The notes under the pieces: model-generated | What the model saw: the letters and a program-made list of their open reading frames with translations, nothing else | What the model was told of the DNA's origin: nothing | Database searches by the model: none | DNA from: Pelagerythrobacter rhizovicinus | Lineage (GTDB): Bacteria; Pseudomonadota; Alphaproteobacteria; Sphingomonadales; Sphingomonadaceae | Direction of reading: 5' to 3' | Length of the DNA stretch: 64,000 nt | Assembly (NCBI RefSeq): GCF_004135625.1 | Contig: NZ_SDPV01000001.1 | Location: 556,501-620,500 of the forward strand | Program-made: the position numbers and the translations under genes | In this document: positions 1 through 9,841 of the stretch, one piece after another | How positions within the stretch are numbered: position 1 is the stretch's first letter | Layout of the letters: every line of letters begins with the position of its first letter

Positions 1-324
1 CGCGCGCGCCTTGACCTTCGCGGCCTTGACCACGTTGGCGTTGAGACCGCCGCACAGGCCCTTGTCGGTGTTGACCACGACCAGCAGGTGGCGCTCGTCG
101 CTACCGGTGCCGGCCAGCAGACGAGGCGCGCTGTCGCTGCCGCCGACCTTGGCAGCGAGCGAGGCCATGACCGCGGACAGCCGCTCGGCATAAGGACGCG
201 CAGCTTCCGCCGCGGCCTGCGCCTTGCGCAGCTTCGCCGCCGCGACCATCTGCTTGGCCTTGGTGATCTTCTGGGTCGACTTGACCGAGTTGATCCGGCC
301 CTTGAGTTCCTTGAGTGAAGCCAC
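1..324 (-). CDS. atpG: F1Fo ATP synthase subunit gamma (partial, N-terminal part)
   Basis: Gamma is the central shaft of F1, coupling rotor rotation to ATP synthesis in the alpha3beta3 head at the cytoplasmic face of the inner membrane. Only 108 codons are visible; the gene runs off the left edge. The start is a GTG at 322-324 giving [11 protein letters not shown], with GGAG ten bases upstream. The N-terminal helix contains [20 protein letters not shown], typical of gamma, and [14 protein letters not shown] follows near residue 86. It lies downstream of atpA on the same strand, as expected for an atpHAGDC operon, but a palindromic repeat occupies the atpA-atpG gap. Identity is certain; only completeness is lacking. 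Confidence 0.97.
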   Translation of the reverse strand, partial: MASLKELKGRINSVKSTQKITKAKQMVAAAKLRKAQAAAEAARPYAERLSAVMASLAAKVGGSDSAPRLLAGTGSDERHLLVVVNTDKGLCGGLNANVVKAAKVKARA

Positions 325-350
325 TCTTCCGGTTCTCCGTTTCCCTGTCT

Positions 351-420
351 GTCATTCCCGCGAAAGCGGGAATCCATGGTCGAAGTTTGGTCCCTGGATC
401 CCCGCTTTCGCGGGGATGAC
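351..420. repeat. Family A palindromic repeat between atpA and atpG
   Basis: A 70-bp element with two hairpins: an outer GTCATTCCCG...GGGGATGAC pairing, a left hairpin CCCGCGAAAGCGGG and a right hairpin CCCCGCTTTCGCGGGG. The left half also pairs with the right half, so it could fold as one long stem. A second copy of nearly the same length lies at 33722-33790. Here it sits inside the ATP synthase operon, where it would be transcribed. Confidence 0.9.
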
Positions 421-445
421 AAGGTGGGGTTACTCGCCTCGGTCC

Positions 446-2005
<1,560 letters not shown>

Positions 2006-2560
2006 TCAGCCCTTCATGGCATGGGCAAGAGAATTGAGGCGGGTGCGGATCGAGCCGTCGATCCGCTTGGAACCGATGGTGACGACGAGCCCACCGAGCA
2101 GATCGGAATCGACCTTCGTTTCGAGTTTGACCGTGCGCCCCTCGCGCGCGGTCAGCTTGTCCTTGAGCGTCGCGAGCTGCGCGTCGGTCAGCGCGTGGGC
2201 GCTGGTGACCTCGGCCGAAACCTCGCCGCGCTGCGCGGCGGCGATCGCGCGGAAGGCGCGGATGATCGCGGGCAGCTCCGCCAGGCGGCGGTTGGTGGCG
2301 AGCACGCCGAGGAAGTTGCCGGTCAGCTCGCTGAGGCCGAGCAGCTTCACGACGCCGGCCATGGCCGCGCCCTGCGCCTTGCGGCTGAGTTCGGGGTTGG
2401 TGGTCGCAGCGCGCATGTCGCTCGATTCGGCGAGCGCCTCGGACAGCTTGGCAAGGTCCGATTCGACGGCCGTGACCGTGCCTTGCTCAGCAGCAAGGTC
2501 GAACAATGCCGAGGCATAGCGCCCTGACAGGCTAGCCTGAATACCGGCGGAAATCTCCAC
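2006..2560 (-). CDS. atpH: F1Fo ATP synthase subunit delta
   Basis: Delta is part of the peripheral stalk that holds the F1 head to the membrane stator. I chose the GTG at 2558-2560 ([20 protein letters not shown]), giving 184 residues, the usual alphaproteobacterial length, with AGGA ten to eleven bases upstream. The reading frame stays open to an ATG at 2632 (208 residues), but that extension has no family resemblance. The C-terminal signature [20 protein letters not shown] is typical of OSCP/delta. It is the first gene of the visible atp operon. Confidence 0.96.
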   Translation of the reverse strand: MEISAGIQASLSGRYASALFDLAAEQGTVTAVESDLAKLSEALAESSDMRAATTNPELSRKAQGAAMAGVVKLLGLSELTGNFLGVLATNRRLAELPAIIRAFRAIAAAQRGEVSAEVTSAHALTDAQLATLKDKLTAREGRTVKLETKVDSDLLGGLVVTIGSKRIDGSIRTRLNSLAHAMKG

Positions 2561-2679
2561 GCGTCTCTCGTCCTTTGAAGGTCCGGAAAATAGCGGTGCT
2601 TCACCCATGCCGATGCGGGCGGAGCAAACCACCCCGGCCAGGCTGGCGCGCGCCTAGCACCCGGTTTCCTACTATGCAA

Positions 2680-2696
2680 CCCGGGTCGGACCCGGG
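2680..2696 (-). terminator. GC-rich hairpin between the serine protease gene and atpH
   Basis: A perfect 7-bp inverted repeat CCCGGGT/ACCCGGG with a 3-base loop lies just downstream of the protease stop and upstream of atpH, both on the minus strand. No T-run follows, so it is only a possible terminator or mRNA-end structure. Confidence 0.4.
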
Positions 2697-2704
2697 ACGC
2701 GGCG

Positions 2705-4246
2705 CTAACGCTTCGCCTCGCACGAATAGACGAGCCGCTCGTTCGGCGCGTCGGGAAGGTGGCTGGTCACACTCGACTGAAGGTCGGCCAGCGCCGTCGC
2801 CGCGCCGTCCGCACCGCACTGGGGCGGCGTGTACCTGTCGCGCGCCTCCCGGGCGTCGTCCATTGCGCTGCGGCCGAGCAGGTAGCGATCCGCGCGGAAC
2901 GTGCCGGTCGCCGGATCGAACTGGTTGATCGAGACGGTGTCCTCCTCGTCCGGCACCAGCACGCGCGACCAGGTGCCGCCGGAGAAGCCGTATTGCGTCC
3001 GGCCGTTGACGCAGCCGTCCTCGCGCCAGGAGAATTCGAGCTCGCGGTCGGGCGCGCCGACGATACGGCTACGCGAAAGGTCGAGGGTGCAAACCAGCAT
3101 GCCGTCACCGGTTGCACTGGCACCCGGCGCGTCGGGCGTGTCGCCGCTCTCGTCCATCGCGGCGGCGACGCGCCGGCCGACTTCGTCGAGTCCGGGGCGC
3201 GTGAACCAGATCGCCAGTGCGGCAATCGCCGCGACCGCACAGATCGTGCCCGCGATCATCAGCTTGCGCTCTCCGCTCTCACCTTCCTGCCGCGCCTGCC
3301 ATGCAACGAATGCGGCGCCGGCGGCGAGCAGGGCAAGCACGAATGCGAGTGCCATTGCGTTCTCACGGTCGGTCTGGACCGATTCGCGCGCTTCGGCTTC
3401 GATCCGGGCCCGCTCCTCGCGCACCTCCGCGGTTCGGGCGGCGAGCTGCTGGCGCGCTTCCGCCTGCTCGCGCTCGACCCGGGCCCGCTCGGCCTCGTTC
3501 AGGTCTTCCAGGCTGCGGCAGGGCAGTTCGGTCACCCGCGGCTCGACGTCGTTCGCCTGAAGGAAGGGCAGCAGCTCGCGGGTCGAGACGGCGAAGTAGA
3601 ACTCCCCGTCGGAGCCGTCCGAATCGGTGCCGAAGCTGTTGACGCCGATCACCCGCCCGCACCCGTCGAGAAGAGGACCGCCCGAATTGCCGCGCGCGAT
3701 CGGCGCGGTGTGGAGGATCGTGTCGAACAGCCGGCTCGGCCGCTGGCCCGAAATGAACCCGCGGCTCTTCACCGGCGGCTGCGAATGAAAGATGTCCTCC
3801 ATCCCGAGGCCCTGCGCCCGGTCGACGTTCATCGGGTAACCTACGGCCGACACCTCGCCGTCGCGCACCGGCCCGGCGGCGACAGTCAGCGGCGGAAGGC
3901 GCAGCTCGCCGGTGATCTCCACCAGCGCGAGGTCGTTGCTGGGAGAGACGGCAACCGGCCGGGCATAGGCGGCCGCTTCGCCGCCTTCGCTCGGCACGAT
4001 GCCGATGCGCAGCGTATCGTCCTGCAGCGCCTCGCGCACGACATGCGCATTGGTCACGATCTTCGCGGGGGAGACCGCAAAGCCGGTCCCGTGGCTTACC
4101 GGGAAGACCTCCTGCCCGTCGGTGCCGATGATCACCACCCGCACGACGCCCCGCGCGGCCGCGTCGATATCGGCTGGATCGGCCTGGGCCGCGGCGGGAA
4201 GGAACAGCGCAAGCAGCGCGGCGGCCAGGGTGAGCAAGCGCATCAT
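2705..4246 (-). CDS. Membrane-anchored trypsin-like serine protease (S1 family)
   Basis: A 513-residue exported protein. The signal peptide is MMRLLTLAAALLALFLPAAA, with likely cleavage after AQA. A chymotrypsin-fold domain follows, with catalytic His68 (TNAHVV), Asp105 (SNDLALVE) and Ser188 (GNSGGPL). A charged coiled-coil rich in Glu/Ala/Arg follows (about 240-285), then two hydrophobic segments (about 290-310 and 325-345) and a C-terminal domain of unknown function ending with two cysteines. There is no PDZ domain, so it is not a classical DegP. By topology the protease domain is probably periplasmic. The start at 4244-4246 was chosen for the signal peptide; the frame stays open far upstream. 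The substrate is unknown. It is divergent from the DUF1203 gene. Confidence 0.85.
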   Translation of the reverse strand: MMRLLTLAAALLALFLPAAAQADPADIDAAARGVVRVVIIGTDGQEVFPVSHGTGFAVSPAKIVTNAHVVREALQDDTLRIGIVPSEGGEAAAYARPVAVSPSNDLALVEITGELRLPPLTVAAGPVRDGEVSAVGYPMNVDRAQGLGMEDIFHSQPPVKSRGFISGQRPSRLFDTILHTAPIARGNSGGPLLDGCGRVIGVNSFGTDSDGSDGEFYFAVSTRELLPFLQANDVEPRVTELPCRSLEDLNEAERARVEREQAEARQQLAARTAEVREERARIEAEARESVQTDRENAMALAFVLALLAAGAAFVAWQARQEGESGERKLMIAGTICAVAAIAALAIWFTRPGLDEVGRRVAAAMDESGDTPDAPGASATGDGMLVCTLDLSRSRIVGAPDRELEFSWREDGCVNGRTQYGFSGGTWSRVLVPDEEDTVSINQFDPATGTFRADRYLLGRSAMDDAREARDRYTPPQCGADGAATALADLQSSVTSHLPDAPNERLVYSCEAKR

Positions 4247-4351
4247 CTGCACGGCTTCTAGGGGAGTCTCCGTTTTGACCGCAAGGTCCGGGATGCGGCC
4301 GTCCTCAAGTGTACGCATGTAGAGGGTGACAGCACGAAAGGATCGCTTGTC

Positions 4352-4828
4352 ATGACGTATCGCATTCGCGGGCTCGACCCCGCGCAGTTCGCGGACCGCT
4401 TCGCCATGGAACCTGGCGCACTGGCTGCTTCGCTCTCGCAGCGCCTGACGGTGGGACCGGACGGATACTACCCCTGCCGCGTCAGCCTCCAGGATGCCGC
4501 GCCGGGGGAGGAGATCCTGCTCACGAACTTCACCAACCACGCGGTCGACACGCCTTACCGCAACACGTTCGCCATTTATGTCCGGCGGACGGCGGATCGT
4601 GCCGCCGAATTCGTCGACAGCCTGCCGCCGGTCCTGCGCGCGCGGCCGATCGCGCTGCGCGGCTACAGCGCCGGCGGCCTGCTGCACCGGGCGTCGCTGG
4701 CGCTGGAGGACGACGTCGACGCCGCCGTCCGCGATCTCCTGAACGACGAGAACATTGCCTATATCGATGCGCACAACGCGAAGCATGGCTGTTTCGCCGC
4801 GCGGATCGAACGGTATGAGGAGCGCTGA
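4352..4828 (+). CDS. DUF1203 family protein
   Basis: A 158-residue soluble protein, MTYRIRGLDPAQFADRF, matching the DUF1203 family in length and in the segments YPCRVSLQDA, NTFAIYVRR and RGYSAGGLLH. The biochemical role of the family is not established. The stop codon is one base before the ada start, so it is probably cotranscribed with ada and the lyase-like gene that follows. No signal peptide or membrane segment is present. The function is left open. Confidence 0.8.
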   Translation: MTYRIRGLDPAQFADRFAMEPGALAASLSQRLTVGPDGYYPCRVSLQDAAPGEEILLTNFTNHAVDTPYRNTFAIYVRRTADRAAEFVDSLPPVLRARPIALRGYSAGGLLHRASLALEDDVDAAVRDLLNDENIAYIDAHNAKHGCFAARIERYEER

Positions 4829-4829
4829 C

Positions 4830-5864
4830 ATGCTTAACGACGATCTTGCCTGGGCCGCCGTCCAGCGGCGCGACCGCAGCTTCGACGGCCGCTTCGTGAC
4901 CGGGGTGCTCACCACCGGCATCTATTGCCGCCCCTCGTGCGCGGCGCGCCATCCGAGTCGGGAGAACGTGCGCTTCTTCGCCAGCGGTGCCGACGCCCGC
5001 GCCGCAGGGCTGCGACCGTGCAAGCGCTGTCTGCCCGATGACGTCGCGCGCGACGAGGCCGCGGTGCTCGCCGCGATCGACGAGATCAAGCAGGGCGCCG
5101 ATGGAACGGAGGGCACGCCCTCGCTGGACGAGCTGGCGCAGCTCACGGGCTATTCTCCGAGCCATTTCCAGCGGGTGTTTAAGCGCGCGACGGGGCTCTC
5201 GCCCGCCGCCTACGCCCGCGCCCTGCGCGCCGAGCGTGCCCGCGATGCGCTGAGCGGCGGGACGAGCGTGACAGAGGCGATCTACGAAGCGGGCTATTCC
5301 GGCCCGTCGCGGTTCTACGACAATGCAAAAGGGAGGCTGGGCATGGCGCCGAGCGCATGGGCCGACGGGGGCAGGGGAGTCACGATTCATTGGGCAGTCG
5401 TCCCGACGACAATCGGACCGATGCTGGTCGCCGCCACGGATAAAGGTGTGTGCCGCCTCTCGTTCGACGAGGACGAGGCCGAACTGCGCCGCCGCTTCCC
5501 CAAGGCCGACCTGGTCCAGGGCGGTGCGGAGTTCGAGAAGCTGCTGGCCGAGGTCGTTGCCTCGGTCGAGGCACCGGGCGATTTCGCCCATATCCCGCTC
5601 GACGTGAAGGGCACGGCCTTTCAGGAAGCATGCTGGAAGGCGCTGCGGGAGATTCCGCCGGGCGAAACCCGCAGCTATGCCGACATCGCGGCCGCCGCCG
5701 GCAACCCCAGGGCGGTCCGCGCCGCGGGCAGCGCCAACGCGCGCAACAACGTCGCCGTCCTGATCCCCTGCCACCGCGTGATCCGCAGCGACGGCGACCT
5801 CGGCGGCTATGCCTACGGCCTCGACATCAAGCGTGAGCTGCTGAAACGTGAAGGAAAGCAATGA
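4830..5864 (+). CDS. ada: Bifunctional Ada: DNA alkylation repair methyltransferase and transcriptional activator
   Basis: The family removes methyl groups from alkylated DNA and activates its own regulon. The 344-residue protein has the full three-part layout. An N-Ada zinc domain has Cys33, Cys37, Cys64 and Cys67 (IYCRPSCAARHPSR, LRPCKRCLPD). An AraC-type helix-turn-helix spans about 98-178. The O6-alkylguanine methyltransferase domain has the acceptor Cys314 in IPCHRVI. The ATG at 4830 follows GAGGAG at a good distance. It overlaps the next gene by four bases (ATGA). Cys33 would be the phosphotriester acceptor by analogy with E. coli Cys38. An Ada box is not evident to me in the short upstream gap. 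Confidence 0.95.
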   Translation: MLNDDLAWAAVQRRDRSFDGRFVTGVLTTGIYCRPSCAARHPSRENVRFFASGADARAAGLRPCKRCLPDDVARDEAAVLAAIDEIKQGADGTEGTPSLDELAQLTGYSPSHFQRVFKRATGLSPAAYARALRAERARDALSGGTSVTEAIYEAGYSGPSRFYDNAKGRLGMAPSAWADGGRGVTIHWAVVPTTIGPMLVAATDKGVCRLSFDEDEAELRRRFPKADLVQGGAEFEKLLAEVVASVEAPGDFAHIPLDVKGTAFQEACWKALREIPPGETRSYADIAAAAGNPRAVRAAGSANARNNVAVLIPCHRVIRSDGDLGGYAYGLDIKRELLKREGKQ

Positions 5865-6625
5865 TGGACAAGATCGAACAATTCCGGGCTCTCCACGTCC
5901 CGGGCGATCCGCTGGTGCTGTTCAACATCTGGGACGCTGGCTCCGCCCGCGTCGTCGCAAAAGCGGGAGCCAGGGCGATCGCCACTGGCAGTTACGGCGT
6001 GGCCGAGTCACTGGGGCTCAGCGACGGGGAGACCGTGCCGCTGGACGTCGTGCTGGCGAACCTGGAACGAATCGTATCGGTCACCGACTTGCCGGTCTCG
6101 ATCGATATGGAGTCGGGCTATGGCGATACGCCCGAGGAAGTCGCGGCGTCCGTTGCCAAGGCGCGCGAGGCGGGCGCGGCGGGCATCAACATGGAAGACC
6201 GGATGCCGGACGAAGCTGCGCTGGTCCCTCTCGCCGAACAGGGCGAGCGCCTTGCCGCGGCCGCCTCGACGGGCCTGTTCGTCAACGCGCGGTGCGACGT
6301 ATTCCGCGGCCGCGACGCCGCAGCGGAGGGCAAGGCGCTGGTCGCCGAAACGCTCGAACGCGCGCGCGCCTATGCCGACGCGGGGGCAGGCGGGCTGTTC
6401 GTCCCATTCCTCGGCGATGCAGAGTGCATTGCCGCGATCTGCGAGGGTTCGCCCCTTCCGGTCAACATCCTCTGGTCCCCCGCCTGCGGCGACCGCGCCG
6501 CCCTCGCCGAACTCGGCGTCGCCCGCATCAGCCATGGCCACCAGCCGTGGGCCGCCGCCATGGCCATGCTCGGCCGCGAAGCCGAAACCGTGCTCGGAGG
6601 CGGCATCCCAAGCTATGCTGGCTGA
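5861..6625 (+). CDS. Isocitrate lyase/PEP mutase family protein
   Basis: A 254-residue TIM-barrel protein of the PEP mutase/isocitrate lyase superfamily. Recognisable parts are LVLFNIWDAGSARV, the SIDMESGYGDTPE metal-binding segment, GINMEDR and FVNARCD. Members without the lyase KKCGH motif include oxaloacetate decarboxylases, carboxyphosphonoenolpyruvate mutases and 2-methylisocitrate lyase-like enzymes. The cysteine loop of true isocitrate lyases is absent here, so the substrate cannot be named. The start ATG overlaps the ada stop, and a second ATG follows directly. The association with ada suggests one operon, but no functional link is evident. It converges on priA with an 18-base gap. 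Confidence 0.85.
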   Translation: MMDKIEQFRALHVPGDPLVLFNIWDAGSARVVAKAGARAIATGSYGVAESLGLSDGETVPLDVVLANLERIVSVTDLPVSIDMESGYGDTPEEVAASVAKAREAGAAGINMEDRMPDEAALVPLAEQGERLAAAASTGLFVNARCDVFRGRDAAAEGKALVAETLERARAYADAGAGGLFVPFLGDAECIAAICEGSPLPVNILWSPACGDRAALAELGVARISHGHQPWAAAMAMLGREAETVLGGGIPSYAG

Positions 6626-6643
6626 CCGCTGAGGGCCCGACCG

Positions 6644-8809
6644 CTACACGAAACTGTAGGGATCGACGTCCACGCTCACCCGCACACCGCGGGGGAAGTC
6701 TAGGGCGCCGAGCCATTGGCGGATCACGTCCTGCACTTGCGCGCTGCGGCGGGCGTTGATGAGCAGGCGGTAGCGGTAGCGGCCTCGCAGCAGCGACAGC
6801 GGCGCGGGGGCCGGGCCGAGGATGGCGATGTCCGGGTGCTCGGGACGCGTGCCGCCGATCGCGCGGGCGGCTTCCTTGGCTTCGGCCTCGTCCTCGCTCG
6901 AGACGATGATCGCGGCCCAGCGGCCGAAGGGCGGGGCGCCTGCGTGGCGGCGCGCCTCGGTCTCGGCAGCGTAGAAGGCGTCGCGGTCGCCCGCGGCGAG
7001 CGCGGCGATCACCGCGGCTTCGGGATGGCGCGTCTGGATCAGGACCTGGCCGGGCTTGTCGCCGCGTCCCGCGCGGCCGGCGACCTGCGCGATCTGCTGA
7101 TAGGTGCGCTCCGCTGCGCGCAAGTCGCCGCCCTCAAGGCCGAGATCGGCATCGACCACGCCCACCAGCGTCAGCTCGGGAAAGTGGAAGCCTTTTGTCA
7201 CGAGCTGCGTGCCGACGATCACGTCGACGGCTCCAGCCTCGACCTGCGAAACGAATTCCGCAGCTTTCTCCGGCGAGTTGAGCGTGTCGCTGGTCGCGAC
7301 CGCCACGCGTGCCTCGGGCAGAATCTCGGCGACTTCGTCCGCGATCCGCTCGACGCCGGGGCCGCAGGCGACCAGGCAGTCGGGCTCGCCGCATTCGGGG
7401 CAGGTGGCAGGCGGCGGCGTCTCGTGCCCGCAATGGTGGCAGGCGAGCCGGCGGCTGAAACGGTGCTCGACCAGCCAGGCGGTGCAGTTGGGGCACTGGA
7501 AGCGGAACCCGCAGTTGCGGCACAGCGTCAGCGGGGCATAGCCGCGGCGGTTGAGGAACAGCAGCGACTGTTCGCACCGCTCCAGCCGCGCCGCCAGCTC
7601 CTGCGCCAGCCGCGGCGCGAGCCAGCGACCGCGCTCGGGCGGTTCTTCGGTCAGGTCGAGGGTCTCGATCGCCGGCAGTTCGGCCGCGCCGAAGCGGCTC
7701 GGCAGCTCGAGCCGCTCGTAGACGCCGCTCTCGGCCATCTGCAGGCTCTCCAGCGCGGGGGTCGCGCTGGCGAGGATCACCGGAATGCGTTCGAAATGCC
7801 CGCGCATCACGGCCACGTCGCGCGCGTTGTAGCGCACCCCCTCGTCCTGCTTGAAGCTGACCTCGTGCGCCTCGTCGACCACGATCAGGCCCAGCCTCGC
7901 ATAAGGAAGGAACAGCGCCGAGCGCGCGCCGACCACGACTTGCGCTTGCCCGCTCGCGATCGCCCGCCAGGCGCGGCGGCGCTCGGTGGACTTGAGCGAT
8001 GAATGCCAGATCACCGGCGGCGCGCCGAACCGGTCCTCGAACCGGCGCAGGAAGGCTTCGGTCAGCGCGATCTCGGGCAGGAGGACGAGGACCTGGCGGC
8101 CCATGCGCAGCGCGGCGGCGACCGGCTCGAAGTAGGTCTCGGTCTTGCCCGATCCGGTCACCCCGTCGAGCAGGAAGGGCGCGAATGCGTCCGCCCCGAC
8201 GGCCTCGACCAGCCGCTCGGCGACCGCGCGCTGGTCGGCGGTCAGTTCCGGCTGGGCGTGGTCGGGATCGCCGCGCGGGTAGGGGCGGTCGCAATCGACG
8301 ACGACCGGCTCCAGCACCCCTTGGTTGACCAGGCCGCGCAGGACCGCGTCGGACACGCCGGCGAGCTCGGCCAGTTCGCGGATCGTCGCCTGCTCGCCTT
8401 CGAGCAGTTCCATCGCCCGCTCGCGCTGCGGCGTCATTCGCTCGGGCATCCCGCCGGTCAGGCGGTACTCGGTGACCGTTGCCGGCCCGCGCAGCGCGCC
8501 GCCGCTGGCGATCACCATGCGCGCGACGGAGGATAGGGGGGCGCAGTAGTAATCCGCCGTCCACTCGATCAACCGGCGCAGCTCGGGCTTGAGAGGCGGC
8601 ACCGGCAGCACCTCGATCAGCGGCCGGAGCTTGGCGTCGGGAACGGGATTGGCGGGCAGGCGCTCTTCGTCCCATACCACTCCGACGATCTGGCGCGGGC
8701 CCAGCGGCGCGGCCACGACCGAGCCCGGCCCGACCGCCATCCCGGGCGGTACCGAGTAGTCGAGCGCGCCGAGCGCAGCGTTGAAGACGAGGAGACGGAC
8801 GCGGTTCAT
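6644..8809 (-). CDS. priA: Primosomal protein N', replication restart helicase
   Basis: PriA recognises stalled forks and D-loops and reloads the replicative helicase. The 721-residue protein carries an N-terminal DNA-binding domain, Walker A GVTGSGKT at 216-223 and a DEAH box at 312-315. A zinc-binding insertion of paired cysteines follows (CRNCGF, CPNC, CHHCGH, CPECGE), then helicase motifs V and VI (GTQLVTKGFHFP, QVAGRAGR). Length and motif order are normal. It is convergent with the PEP-mutase-like gene and divergent from fsa; the shared upstream region is largely filled by a 133-bp inverted repeat. Confidence 0.98.
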   Translation of the reverse strand: MNRVRLLVFNAALGALDYSVPPGMAVGPGSVVAAPLGPRQIVGVVWDEERLPANPVPDAKLRPLIEVLPVPPLKPELRRLIEWTADYYCAPLSSVARMVIASGGALRGPATVTEYRLTGGMPERMTPQRERAMELLEGEQATIRELAELAGVSDAVLRGLVNQGVLEPVVVDCDRPYPRGDPDHAQPELTADQRAVAERLVEAVGADAFAPFLLDGVTGSGKTETYFEPVAAALRMGRQVLVLLPEIALTEAFLRRFEDRFGAPPVIWHSSLKSTERRRAWRAIASGQAQVVVGARSALFLPYARLGLIVVDEAHEVSFKQDEGVRYNARDVAVMRGHFERIPVILASATPALESLQMAESGVYERLELPSRFGAAELPAIETLDLTEEPPERGRWLAPRLAQELAARLERCEQSLLFLNRRGYAPLTLCRNCGFRFQCPNCTAWLVEHRFSRRLACHHCGHETPPPATCPECGEPDCLVACGPGVERIADEVAEILPEARVAVATSDTLNSPEKAAEFVSQVEAGAVDVIVGTQLVTKGFHFPELTLVGVVDADLGLEGGDLRAAERTYQQIAQVAGRAGRGDKPGQVLIQTRHPEAAVIAALAAGDRDAFYAAETEARRHAGAPPFGRWAAIIVSSEDEAEAKEAARAIGGTRPEHPDIAILGPAPAPLSLLRGRYRYRLLINARRSAQVQDVIRQWLGALDFPRGVRVSVDVDPYSFV

Positions 8810-8890
8810 TGGATCGCGCCCATATGAGAGCGGCGGGGCGCAGGCGGCAAGTCGGGGCGAACAAATATCCGGGCGGATAGTATCCCGATC

Positions 8891-9023
8891 CGTCGCCCCT
8901 GCGCAGGCAGGGGCCCATCCGACGTCGCGGGTTGTCGGGCCCTAGCCACTTCGCGCCGTGCTCGCGGCTGAGGTAGAGCGCGCCACCGAACTTATCTGGG
9001 CCCCTGCCTTCGCAGGGGCGACG
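8891..9023. repeat. 133-bp inverted repeat in the priA-fsa divergent region
   Basis: Two 27-bp arms (8891-8917 and 8997-9023) are inverted copies with one mismatch. Each contains its own smaller hairpin (CCCCTGC...GCAGGGG). The 79-bp interior, with segments such as GACGTCGCGGG, is longer than in the other copies. The hairpins match family B subtype CCCCTGCCTTCGCAGGGG seen at 9802-9829 and 23251-23275. It lies between two divergent starts, where promoters should be. Confidence 0.9.
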
Positions 9024-9083
9024 GGGGTGGCCTGGCAGGGCCGAAAAGGTATAGCGATCGCGAATCGCCAATCGGAGCCGAAC

Positions 9084-9737
9084 ATGAAATTTTTCGTCGA
9101 CACCGCCGACACCGCCGAGATCGAGGACCTGGCCGCGACCGGCCTGCTCGACGGCGTCACCACCAACCCTTCGCTGATCGCCAAGTCGGGTCGCGACTTC
9201 ATGGAAGTGACCAGGGAGATCTGCGGTCTCGTGGACGGACCAGTGAGCGCCGAGGTCGTCGCGCTCGACCACGAGACGATGATGAAGGAGGCCGAAGTCC
9301 TCCGCAAGATCGCCGACAACGTGTGCATCAAGGTGCCGCTCACGATCGACGGCCTGAAGACCTGCAAGGCGCTGACCGGCGACGGCACGATGGTCAACGT
9401 CACGCTGTGCTTCTCGGCCAACCAGGCGCTCCTCGCGGCCAAGGCGGGCGCGACGTTCATCTCCCCGTTCGTCGGCCGTCATGACGACAACGGGTTCGAT
9501 GGCATGGAGCTTATCCGCGATATCCGCCTGATCTACGACAATTACCTGTTCGACACCGAAATCCTCGTCGCCTCGGTGCGGCACGCGACGCACGTGCTCG
9601 AAAGCGCCAGGATCGGAGCCGACGTCGCGACGATGCCGCCGAGCGTGATCCGCGGGCTGTTCAAGCACGTGCTGACCGACAAGGGCATCGAAGGGTTCCT
9701 CGCCGACTGGGCGAAGACCGGGCAGAAGATCATATGA
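9084..9737 (+). CDS. fsa: Fructose-6-phosphate aldolase/transaldolase-like protein
   Basis: A 217-residue single-domain transaldolase of the short FSA/TalC type. It begins [16 protein letters not shown] and has the Schiff-base lysine at Lys83 (NVCIKVPLT), plus DGVTTNPSL and [11 protein letters not shown] motifs. Short members either act as fructose-6-phosphate aldolases or as true transaldolases in the pentose phosphate pathway, and the sequence alone does not decide. Most bacteria with this gene order have it annotated as transaldolase. The start is fixed by the conserved N-terminus. A family B repeat lies directly after the stop. Confidence 0.93.
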   Translation: MKFFVDTADTAEIEDLAATGLLDGVTTNPSLIAKSGRDFMEVTREICGLVDGPVSAEVVALDHETMMKEAEVLRKIADNVCIKVPLTIDGLKTCKALTGDGTMVNVTLCFSANQALLAAKAGATFISPFVGRHDDNGFDGMELIRDIRLIYDNYLFDTEILVASVRHATHVLESARIGADVATMPPSVIRGLFKHVLTDKGIEGFLADWAKTGQKII

Positions 9738-9749
9738 TGATTTTCCGCC

Positions 9750-9829
9750 CGAGTCCCCGCGCAGGCGGGGACCTCGTACCACCAGTCGCGCGCCAGCGGC
9801 CTGAGGCCCCTGCCTACGCAGGGGCTCGT
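9750..9829. repeat. Family B two-hairpin repeat
   Basis: About 80 bp, with left hairpin GAGTCCCCGCGCAGGCGGGG and right hairpin CCCCTGCCTACGCAGGGGCTC separated by about 25 bases. It fills almost the whole gap between the fsa stop and the cobT start. It could act as a transcript-end structure, but nothing proves this. Confidence 0.88.
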
Positions 9830-9841
9830 GCATAGGCGACA

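Noticed and set aside
2759-4261. 500-residue plus-strand frame opposite the serine protease gene
   Set aside because: No recognisable motif; the minus strand carries a clear signal peptide and a catalytic triad.
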